From contig JAGQSI010000088.1 of the NCBI GenBank assembly GCA_020439605.1, positions 1-7,532 of the forward strand: a stretch of 7,532 bases of DNA, read 5' to 3'. Both the position numbers and the translations under genes were made by a program. Shown here piece after piece: positions 1 to 5,291 of the stretch (its first letter is position 1; each line of letters opens with the position of its first letter). The DNA comes from Acidimicrobiales bacterium (GTDB taxonomy: Bacteria; Actinomycetota; Acidimicrobiia; Acidimicrobiales; Iamiaceae). The notes below the pieces were generated by a model. It was not told the origin of the DNA, did not search any database, and was given only the letters and a program-made list of their open reading frames with translations.

Positions 1-669
1 CTTGGCTAACTGCGTGGTGACCTGGGCCTGCGCTTCCTCTGCTGTGATCTGGAAGGTGACCATGTAGTCCATGAGTTCCTGGAGCTTCTGGCTGGTCAAA
101 GGACCACCGCCGGCAGCGCCCCACGCTGGCATCGGGGAGAAGGGACGGCCGTACTCCAAGATGTAGCGGACTTCGTCACGGGTGTAACGCAGGAAGATCG
201 TGTTGAGGGCTGGACCTTGCCAGTCGACCTGCTTGACGAAGCGACCTTCTGAATCCGTGATGGTGTAAGGAGTAACGCCACCAACACCGTTGGTGCCGTG
301 GCAGAAGGCGCAGTTGTAACCACCGTTTTCGGTGGTATCGAACATCGCAGCACCACGCTTCACGAACTCGTCATTGATGCGTTGGGTAGCGCCTTCTTGA
401 CGGCCTGGTTCTGCCAGCCAGTACAGAGGCAGACCTACGCCGAGAATGAACAGACCCAACAGTCCAAGCGACAGTGTGCGGTCCAGCTTCTTGCCTTCAA
501 GCTCCTCATCGCTGAGGTACGGCTTGCGGTTGGCAGCCAGTTCGATCTCTGATCCGACTTCTGGTCTGCTCTGACGCAGGTTGGCCCATGCATAGACCAC
601 TGCGATCAACATCGCGATGACCAGGAGCACCAGACCTATTGAGGTTTGGGTACTTGCAGCAAACAACAT
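1..669 (-). CDS. Membrane-anchored monohaem cytochrome c of the bc complex (partial, 3' end outside window)
   Basis: The frame is open from an ATG at 669-667 to the left edge, giving 223 codons without a stop. The start directly follows the Rieske stop codon (TAA at 672-670, no gap), with GGGAGG about 9 nt upstream, so the two genes are probably translationally coupled. The protein has two hydrophobic segments (about residues 11-29 and 67-85), separated by a charged loop that should be cytoplasmic. The second leads into an exported haem domain with the class I signature C120-A-F-C123-H124 followed by GTNG. Met180, in the context SPMPAW, is the likely distal haem ligand. It probably accepts electrons from the Rieske protein and passes them to a terminal oxidase. 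It has the same two-helix layout as the Rieske protein encoded upstream. The true C-terminus cannot be seen, so a second haem site cannot be excluded. Confidence 0.9.
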   Translation of the reverse strand, partial: MLFAASTQTSIGLVLLVIAMLIAVVYAWANLRQSRPEVGSEIELAANRKPYLSDEELEGKKLDRTLSLGLLGLFILGVGLPLYWLAEPGRQEGATQRINDEFVKRGAAMFDTTENGGYNCAFCHGTNGVGGVTPYTITDSEGRFVKQVDWQGPALNTIFLRYTRDEVRYILEYGRPFSPMPAWGAAGGGPLTSQKLQELMDYMVTFQITAEEAQAQVTTQLAK

Positions 670-1533
670 TTAGTGACCTCCCGACCCGGACACGCAGTGT
701 GGGCCTTCTGCCTCTTGGCCAGTGGTATTCGTACCGATCGGCGGCCCTTGGATGATGGCGCCGGTATCTACGGTGAGAGAGCCGCTGGTGACGCTCATTG
801 CGAAGCGATCCAGACCACGAGGGGCTGGTCCGCCCTTCTTCTCACCGGCAGAGTTGAACTGAGAGCCGTGGCAGCCACACTCGAACCATTGCGAGGTTAG
901 ACATGCCGGAACACGACACCCGAGGTGCGTGCACTTCTGGTAGAGCGCTACCACGCCGGCTTCCATGCCTGCGAGTTCTGGTGCGCTGTATACCTGGCGA
1001 GCCTTTTCCAGAGCAGAGGAAGGGAAGGCTGTGATCCACATGCGACCCTCTGGATAGTAGGCAAAGCCGTTTCCGGTGGTGATTGCCTTTTGGATATCTG
1101 AGACCTGGCCAACGCTGATCTTCGATCCGAAACCACCGCGGGGACGGGGCCACAAGAAGGCGATGACAGCTGCACCGAAGCCCGAGAGGCCAAGGATGAA
1201 ACCACCGATGATCGAGCGGTTGAGGAACTGACGACGGTAGACGCCAATTTCCTCTGGGTCAGGCGCCACGAACGGTGCTGGTGGTGCAGCCTCAACCACA
1301 GGTACCAGTTCTCCACCCTTGCGGGCGAGACGGGCGGCACCCTCAACCTCGCGACCATCAGGGCCAGCGGAGCCTTGGTCGACTTCCTTTCGGGCCTTGC
1401 GGTCACGCTTGAGAGTCTCACGCGACACGAAACCGGTAGCGGCGCTTGCACCTTCACGGCGACGTGAAGCAGCAAACACCATGAACCCAGCGGCGAGCAC
1501 TAGGACCGGGATTGCGATGACGAGGGGATTCAT
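670..1533 (-). CDS. Rieske [2Fe-2S] protein of the quinol:cytochrome c complex
   Basis: A 287-residue protein. Box 1 is C201-T-H203-L-G-C206 and box 2 is C219-G-C221-H222-G-S. By family rules C201, H203, C219 and H222 bind the cluster, and C206/C221 form the disulphide. It would take one electron from quinol at the Qo site and pass it to cytochrome c on the outer face of the membrane. The N-terminus has a hydrophobic helix at about 3-22, then an 80-residue charged Arg/Glu/Pro loop, a second helix at about 107-129 and the Rieske domain. Typical b6f Rieske proteins have one helix and classical actinobacterial QcrA has three, so this layout differs from both. Box 2 has Gly where Pro is usual (CPCHGS), and an extra Cys lies at 211 between the boxes. 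The ATG has a strong AAGGAG site upstream and lies 13 nt after the subunit IV stop. Confidence 0.95.
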   Translation of the reverse strand: MNPLVIAIPVLVLAAGFMVFAASRRREGASAATGFVSRETLKRDRKARKEVDQGSAGPDGREVEGAARLARKGGELVPVVEAAPPAPFVAPDPEEIGVYRRQFLNRSIIGGFILGLSGFGAAVIAFLWPRPRGGFGSKISVGQVSDIQKAITTGNGFAYYPEGRMWITAFPSSALEKARQVYSAPELAGMEAGVVALYQKCTHLGCRVPACLTSQWFECGCHGSQFNSAGEKKGGPAPRGLDRFAMSVTSGSLTVDTGAIIQGPPIGTNTTGQEAEGPHCVSGSGGH

Positions 1534-1546
1534 CTGTTCCTTCTCC

Positions 1547-2338
1547 TTACAGCTCGAAGAACAGACCAGAGGTCCATGGGAAGATGAACAACTGGCCAGG
1601 CCCTCTAAAGAACGAGCCGATCATGGTCAGAACCGCGCAAGACATGAGGAACACGGTGAAGAGCGCTACCGCGAACTTCCGGTCCTCAGGCTTTTGCGAG
1701 GGATTGCGATCAATGTATGGGGCAAGCATGAGCCCACCCATACCGATGCCCGGCAACAACACGCCGGCCACCATCGGGTGGAACAATGCGAGAAGTTCCT
1801 GCAGACCGAGGAAGTACCACGGGGCCTTGGAGGGGTTGGGGGTCTTGTTGACGTCCGCGAGTTCCAGCAAGGGAGCGTTCACGAAGATCGAGAAGATGAA
1901 GACGAAGGACAAGCAGGCCAAGGCAGCCACGAACTCAATCGAGAGAAGGTGAGGCCAGACGTGGACCTTGTCCTGGGGTGAGGCCTTGACGTCTTGGATG
2001 GAGCCGGACTTGACCACGGTCAAGAGACGCTGGGTGTGTCCACCTGGTCCCGCCGCTAGCGGTGGGCCAGCGGCTGCTACCACTGCGCCTCCACCTGCAG
2101 TAGCGGTGGCGACAGCTGAACCAACCGGAGCGTCGGCGGTAGCCGTGTCGCCACCAGCAGCCTTGGCACGTGCAGCTTTTGCCCGCTCAAGAAGATGCGC
2201 GGGGATCTTGCTGTCTGCTTCGGAAGCTGGCGCAGCATCAGCCGCAGCAGCAGCCGGCGCTTCTTCTGCCTTGGCTGCAGCGGCCTTGTTGCGAGCTTCT
2301 TCGGCTCGCTTGCGTAGATGTTCGGGGATCTCAGTCAT
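1547..2338 (-). CDS. Cytochrome b C-terminal-domain protein (subunit IV-like) with long Ala-rich N-terminal tail
   Basis: A 263-residue protein. Residues from about 125 match the C-terminal half of cytochrome b, or subunit IV of b6f, with three membrane helices at about 131-153, 186-207 and 222-243. The Qo-site motif PEWY appears as A172-P-W-Y175, followed by FLGLQELL, so the usual glutamate is absent. This variant is familiar from menaquinol-type complexes. The first 120 residues are a low-complexity Ala-rich tail that plant and cyanobacterial subunit IV (about 160 residues) lacks. The tail opens with TEIPEHLRKRA and repeats the pattern at 43-53 (SKIPAHLLERA). It should lie in the cytoplasm, as the N-terminus of subunit IV does. 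GAGGAG lies upstream of the ATG, and the gene begins 18 nt after the cytochrome b stop. It would pair with the adjacent b6-like subunit to make one complete cytochrome b. Confidence 0.93.
   Translation of the reverse strand: MTEIPEHLRKRAEEARNKAAAAKAEEAPAAAAADAAPASEADSKIPAHLLERAKAARAKAAGGDTATADAPVGSAVATATAGGGAVVAAAGPPLAAGPGGHTQRLLTVVKSGSIQDVKASPQDKVHVWPHLLSIEFVAALACLSFVFIFSIFVNAPLLELADVNKTPNPSKAPWYFLGLQELLALFHPMVAGVLLPGIGMGGLMLAPYIDRNPSQKPEDRKFAVALFTVFLMSCAVLTMIGSFFRGPGQLFIFPWTSGLFFEL
2150..2338 (-). repeat. Internal IPxHL motif duplication in the subunit IV tail
   Basis: Residues 1-21 (2338-2276) and 43-63 (2212-2150) of subunit IV share the pattern [ES/K]-I-P-x-H-L-x-x-R-A-x-x-A-R-x-K-A-A. 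The copies are separated by an Ala-rich linker. The same pattern starts the divergent cytochrome c (4435-4497). The helix-forming, Arg/Lys-spaced composition suggests a short amphipathic helix. Confidence 0.75.
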
Positions 2339-2356
2339 AAGTCCAGTTCTCCTCGA

Positions 2357-3139
2357 CTAGAGCGGTCCGCTGATGCCGCCGTCCTTGCGGACACGCCAGA
2401 AGTGGATAGCCATGAAGATCACGATCACGAATGGGAGCATGAGCACGTGCAGCACGTACCAGCGCAAGAGGGTGTCTGTGCCGATCTCGGATCCACCGAG
2501 GAGCACGAAGCGCACCTGATTACCAAACACCGGCGTATAGCCCATCATGTTGGTACCCACGGTTACGGCCCAAAGCGCTAGCTGATCCCAAGGCAACAAG
2601 TAGCCGGTGAAGCTCAGGAGCAAGGTGAGCAGCAGCAGCACAACGCCGATTACCCAGTTGAACTCCCGAGGCGGCTTATAGGCGCCGTGGTAGAACACAC
2701 GAGCCATGTGAAGGAACACTGACAGCACCATGAGGTGCGCAGACCACCTGTGCATGTTTCTCACCAGCAGACCGAACGTCACCGAGGTCTGAAGTGCGTA
2801 GATGTCGTTCCATGCCTGTGCTGCTGTAGGCCGGTAGAAGAACATCAAGAAGATGCCCGTCACCGTGAGCAGGATGAACAAGAAGAACGAAAGCCCGCCG
2901 AGGCACAGCGTGTAACTGACCTTCACGGCATGACGCTTCACCTTCACAGGGTGGAGGTGGTACAGCACCGAGTTCATGATGACGTAGGACCGGTTCCTGG
3001 GGCTATCTGTGTAGCCCTTTCGGAAGATCGATCCCGGGCGGAATATGGAGTTCCAAGCTTGGCTGGACTGAACCGTGTCGGTCAGTTCGGCCATTTTCTT
3101 GGCTGGGCCTGAGCCCTTGTTCTGCATGGTCTTGGCCAT
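2357..3139 (-). CDS. Cytochrome b6-like subunit (N-terminal cytochrome b domain)
   Basis: A 260-residue, four-helix cytochrome b domain. Four haem-ligand histidines are visible: H130 (RNMHRW), H144 (FLHMAR), H231 (YVLHVL) and H246 (AIHFWR). The last two are 15 positions apart, as in b6, whereas bc1-type proteins have 14. C79 in YTLCLGG aligns with the cysteine of b6 and Bacillus QcrB that attaches the extra haem (c-n/c-i). Other b6-like marks are the following YRPT, PWDQLA at 183-188 and the GISGPL C-terminus. It would oxidise quinol and move electrons across the membrane between haems bL and bH. The N-terminal 50 residues are a basic, polar extension. The ATG at 3139 follows a TAGGAAA site. 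Actinobacteria usually carry a fused QcrB of well over 500 residues, so a split b6-type gene is notable. Confidence 0.95.
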   Translation of the reverse strand: MAKTMQNKGSGPAKKMAELTDTVQSSQAWNSIFRPGSIFRKGYTDSPRNRSYVIMNSVLYHLHPVKVKRHAVKVSYTLCLGGLSFFLFILLTVTGIFLMFFYRPTAAQAWNDIYALQTSVTFGLLVRNMHRWSAHLMVLSVFLHMARVFYHGAYKPPREFNWVIGVVLLLLTLLLSFTGYLLPWDQLALWAVTVGTNMMGYTPVFGNQVRFVLLGGSEIGTDTLLRWYVLHVLMLPFVIVIFMAIHFWRVRKDGGISGPL

Positions 3140-3190
3140 CGGTTTCCTACTGCTCCCGATCTCGTGGGCCGGTGATGGAGGTGGGCGCGC

Positions 3191-3607
3191 TCATCCGAGA
3201 CGCATCCCGTAGCCGTAGCCGTGGGCGTTCGTGCGCTGATGACCATCGCCATTAGCGGCAGGATCGCCCACCTTGCCAAGGATAATTACCCCGGTGGGGC
3301 ACCGATCGACACAAAGCGCACAGCGCGTGCACACGTCGTCATCAATCAAGAAGACCACGTTGTCGCTCGGATCAATACCTGGAAGTTCTGTACCTTCAGC
3401 CTCGGCTATGGACGTCGGGCGCACCATGTGGATGCACTTCCAGGGACAAATATCGACGCAGCCCTCGCACATAATGCATTCGGACTGATCGATGTGGATG
3501 AACTGCTTTGGCTTGACAGCCTTGGCTAGATAATCCGCATCTACCTGCACCAACGCGTAGTCGGTGCGAAATTCCGGCATGGGCGGGTTTGCGTCGGTCT
3601 TTGCCAT
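3191..3607 (-). CDS. 2x[4Fe-4S] ferredoxin encoded in the bc operon
   Basis: A 138-residue protein with two complete cluster motifs: C44-x2-C47-x2-C50-x3-C54-P and C93-x2-C96-x2-C99-x3-C103-P. The spacing and the roughly 38-residue insert between motifs recall NuoI-like dicluster ferredoxins. No signal peptide or membrane helix is seen, so it should act on the cytoplasmic side. The C-terminal 20 residues are rich in Gly, His and Tyr. It starts 4 nt after the stop of the upstream membrane-protein gene and lies 51 nt before cytochrome b, so co-transcription is very likely. Its position suggests a soluble partner or extra subunit that exchanges low-potential electrons with the quinone pool or haem on the inner face. 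That role is inference, and it could instead serve an unlinked dehydrogenase. Confidence 0.92.
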   Translation of the reverse strand: MAKTDANPPMPEFRTDYALVQVDADYLAKAVKPKQFIHIDQSECIMCEGCVDICPWKCIHMVRPTSIAEAEGTELPGIDPSDNVVFLIDDDVCTRCALCVDRCPTGVIILGKVGDPAANGDGHQRTNAHGYGYGMRLG

Positions 3608-3611
3608 GATC

Positions 3612-4106
3612 TCAGGCCTTCACAAGTGGACGGCCGTAGGTACTGGTTTCAACTGCTTCTGAGGTCTTGGAACCTCGACCCTGCCAAACTGCCCACAGGG
3701 CGATCGTGGCTCCGAAGAAGAGGCCATAGAGCCCCACAGCAACAGAGTCGGACACAACCTGCTTGGAGATGACCACAGGGACCCACTTGAACAATCCAGT
3801 GGAGCCGGGCCCGGCGAGGATGGCGTCGGAACGCATCTTCAATTCGCCTTCGGCATAGGTGAGCCACTGGTGGGGCACAACGCCAAACGCCCAGAACAAC
3901 CCAAGAGTGCAATAGGTGGCGGAGGCCATGGCCTGTCCCCACGTCAAGGACTCATCCTTGGGGCGACGCTTTGCGTACAGGACCACAAGGCCTGCCATGA
4001 CCGCCGTGACTATCAACGACGACGTAAACGCGACGTTGGCAAAGCCCTTGGCGATGTTGGTCACGATGACCCAGAGCGACTCAAACACGTTCGCTGCAAT
4101 GATCAC
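3612..4106 (-). CDS. Three-helix membrane protein of unknown function in the bc operon
   Basis: I do not recognise this 164-residue protein. It has three likely membrane helices (about 22-44, 55-77 and 118-141), a basic loop after the first (AKRRPK), and a non-membrane stretch at about 80-110 containing VVPHQWLTYAEG and GPGSTGLFKW. No haem, iron-sulphur or nucleotide-binding motif is visible. H79 and C66 are its only obvious candidate ligands. The GTG start at 4106-4104 is supported by a GAGGAGGAG site 8 nt upstream and by a 4-nt GTGA overlap with the preceding short frame. It ends 4 nt before the ferredoxin gene. The packing suggests an accessory subunit, possibly a membrane anchor for the ferredoxin, but nothing in the sequence proves this. 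Confidence 0.82.
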   Translation of the reverse strand: MIIAANVFESLWVIVTNIAKGFANVAFTSSLIVTAVMAGLVVLYAKRRPKDESLTWGQAMASATYCTLGLFWAFGVVPHQWLTYAEGELKMRSDAILAGPGSTGLFKWVPVVISKQVVSDSVAVGLYGLFFGATIALWAVWQGRGSKTSEAVETSTYGRPLVKA

Positions 4107-4318
4107 GGTGTCAGCTCCTCCTCGTGAATCTGCTCACAATCTTTCTCGGAGAGCCCACCTCTTTCGACGTAGGACTCGTTGGCACGGTCTAGCACGCTTG
4201 CCGCGATCGGTCCCATTCCAAACGAAGACGAACCGCGAAATGCACCCACAGCCGAGCGCTCATCCGCCCCGCTCACCCCGAATTGTGACCGCTCCCAGTG
4301 GTATGCCGGTTGAGCCAT
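4103..4318 (-). CDS. Short hypothetical protein at the head of the bc operon
   Basis: A 71-codon frame, ATG at 4318-4316, stop TGA overlapping the GTG start of the next gene (GTGA). The product is polar with no membrane helix and has an acidic C-terminus (about residues 44-71, including GLSEKDCEQIHEEE). I do not recognise it. The overlap is what a translationally coupled leader gene would show, and without it the operon would start at 4106. Against it, no clear ribosome-binding site precedes the ATG, and the strong GAGGAGGAG inside its 3' end can serve the next gene alone. A later in-frame start, for example the ATG at codon 35, is possible. Confidence 0.45.
   Translation of the reverse strand: MAQPAYHWERSQFGVSGADERSAVGAFRGSSSFGMGPIAASVLDRANESYVERGGLSEKDCEQIHEEELTP
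4115..4123 (-). promoter_or_regulatory. Strong ribosome-binding site deciding the GTG start at 4106
   Basis: On the minus strand this reads GAGGAGGAG, 8 nt before the GTG at 4106-4104. It supports that GTG as the start of the three-helix membrane protein. It lies inside the 3' end of the short upstream frame. Confidence 0.75.
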
Positions 4319-4323
4319 ATCTA

Positions 4324-4335
4324 GAGGGTACCCTC
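4324..4335. repeat. 12-bp perfect palindrome in the divergent promoter region
   Basis: GAGGGTACCCTC is its own reverse complement. It lies 6 bp before the ATG of the short minus-strand frame and about 100 bp before the TTG of the divergent cytochrome c gene. A symmetric site here could be an operator for the minus-strand operon. No known regulator consensus is recognised, and chance is possible. Confidence 0.5.
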
Positions 4336-4368
4336 ACGGCTTGGCCCAAACACCGCAAGCAGACATAA

Positions 4369-4406
4369 AGTGGCAGCGCTTCGCCACTCGTACAATGTGA
4401 GTGGCG
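4369..4406. promoter_or_regulatory. Inverted half-site cluster overlapping the cytochrome c promoter
   Basis: CGCCACTC (4382-4389) and GAGTGGCG (4399-4406) form a perfect 8-bp inverted repeat around a 9-nt spacer that contains TACAAT. A third half-site, AGTGGC (4369-4374), is also an inverted match to GCCACT (4383-4388). The middle element can therefore pair with either neighbour. As DNA this resembles an operator covering a -10 element. As RNA, from a start further upstream, it would give two mutually exclusive hairpins. The function is inferred. Confidence 0.6.
4391..4396 (+). promoter_or_regulatory. Candidate -10 element (TACAAT) for the plus-strand cytochrome c gene
   Basis: TACAAT is one base from the TATAAT consensus and lies about 40 bp before the TTG start. 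No convincing TTGACA-like -35 is found 16-18 bp upstream (AAGTGG at 17 bp). The promoter may therefore need an activator, use an alternative sigma factor, or not be a promoter. Confidence 0.4.
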
Positions 4407-4421
4407 TCCGACCCCGTACGC

Positions 4422-4427
4422 GGAGGA
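4422..4427 (+). promoter_or_regulatory. Ribosome-binding site supporting a TTG start
   Basis: GGAGGA lies 7 nt before TTG at 4435-4437. It identifies the TTG as the start. The resulting N-terminus, MTEIPEHL, matches that of subunit IV, which confirms the choice. Confidence 0.8.
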
Positions 4428-4434
4428 ACCTGCG

Positions 4435-5247
4435 TTGACTGAGATCCCCGAGCATCTGCTGAAGAGGGCCGCTGCGGCCCGATCCGCCAAGAGCGGTGCG
4501 GACGCGCCCGCCGACTCCCCGGCACCTAGCGTCGATACCCCAGCTGCCACATCTGGCGCACCCGCCGCCAGCGCACCTGCTGTAAAGGCCGCTGCTGCCC
4601 CAGCTCCACTGCCCACCCTCGAAGACGCCGCTTCAAAGGCCAAGCCCGACATCCCAGTTGTGGCTGCCGCCAAACGCCGCAAGCGCGTTCCCTTCTGGGC
4701 AGCAGCGGTACTCGCTGGACTCCCGGTATGGGCTGTTGTCTACGTGGCTGCAATTCAGCCGCCTCCTGCGGCAGCCAACGACCCGATGGTGATCGGCCAC
4801 GACGCATTCGTTGCTGAGGGCTGCTCAGGTTGTCACGGCGCCAACGGCGAAGGTGGCACCGGTGCCGTATTGAACGAGGGCGAGATCAACAAGACCTTCG
4901 CGGATCCTCTCTCGGTTGCCTACTGGCTGCACTTCGGTGCCGACGGAGGCGCACGCGCCGATGGGACCTACGGAGACCTGACCCGCGAGGGCGGCCCACA
5001 CAACATCTCCACACTTGCCGGTTTGATGCCTGGATTCCCGGACATGGACCCAACAGAGATGGCAGCGCTGATCATCTACATGCGCGAAGAGATGTCGGGT
5101 GGAGACCCAGCAGAGGATCCCAACTTCAATTCCGAGCACTTCACAGCGGATCCCGCAGCGTTGGCAGCCATGGTCGAGGCAGTTACTGCTCTCGAAGCCG
5201 GCAACCCAGACGCGGTTGCTGGAGTTGAGGGCGCCGAGACCGAGTGA
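4435..5247 (+). CDS. Membrane-anchored monohaem cytochrome c with Ala/Pro-rich cytoplasmic tail
   Basis: A 270-residue protein. Residues 1-79 are a low-complexity Ala/Pro tail opening with TEIPEHLLKRA. A basic patch (K80-R84) precedes one membrane helix (about 86-106), so the tail should be cytoplasmic and the rest exported. The haem site is C130-S-G-C133-H134-G, followed by NGEGG, and M198 in AGLMPGFPDM is the likely distal ligand, with M204 an alternative. The C-terminal 50 residues are acidic and Ala-rich. It is probably an electron carrier between the bc complex and an oxidase, or an oxidase-associated cytochrome. It is transcribed divergently from the bc operon across a 116-bp region and shares its N-terminal motif with subunit IV, both of which point to joint function. 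The TTG start is fixed by GGAGGA at 4422-4427. Confidence 0.93.
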   Translation: MTEIPEHLLKRAAAARSAKSGADAPADSPAPSVDTPAATSGAPAASAPAVKAAAAPAPLPTLEDAASKAKPDIPVVAAAKRRKRVPFWAAAVLAGLPVWAVVYVAAIQPPPAAANDPMVIGHDAFVAEGCSGCHGANGEGGTGAVLNEGEINKTFADPLSVAYWLHFGADGGARADGTYGDLTREGGPHNISTLAGLMPGFPDMDPTEMAALIIYMREEMSGGDPAEDPNFNSEHFTADPAALAAMVEAVTALEAGNPDAVAGVEGAETE

Positions 5248-5253
5248 CCTTCT

Positions 5254-5268
5254 AGCAGCCTGGCTGCT
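5254..5268 (+). other. Small hairpin between cytochrome c and flavoprotein genes
   Basis: AGCAGC-CTG-GCTGCT is a perfect 6-bp stem with a 3-nt loop, 6 nt after the cytochrome c stop. No T-run follows, so it is a poor intrinsic terminator. It could stop exonucleases or slow read-through. Its last base is the first base of a possible TTG start for the next gene. Confidence 0.4.
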
Positions 5269-5291
5269 TGGGCATTCGCTTCGCATATCTC

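Noticed and set aside
948..1475. 175-codon minus-strand frame inside the Rieske gene
   Set aside because: It is out of frame with a gene whose Rieske motifs are intact. The frame is open because of high G+C.
1319..1981. 220-codon plus-strand open frame across the Rieske/subunit IV junction
   Set aside because: It is antisense to two clear genes, the product is low-complexity Arg/Glu-rich without a recognisable domain, and it spans a gene boundary.
1968..2360. 130-codon plus-strand Ala-rich frame opposite the subunit IV tail
   Set aside because: It is the antisense of an Ala-rich coding tail and contains no independent signal.
1547..3139. Cytochrome b broken into two by a frameshift or stop
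   Set aside because: The second gene has its own GAGGAG site, ATG and a distinctive tail, and the split falls at the natural b6/subunit IV boundary (GISGPL end), so it is a genuine split gene pair.
4260..4682. 140-codon minus-strand frame across the divergent region and the cytochrome c start
   Set aside because: It is antisense to the Ala/Pro-rich tail, and its Ala/Gly/Ser-rich product mirrors that low complexity. It would also run through the promoter region.
5268..5291. TTG start adding 8 residues to the flavoprotein
   Set aside because: There is no ribosome-binding site, it overlaps a hairpin, and the added residues precede the usual short N-terminus of the FAD fold. ATG 5292 is preferred but not proven.
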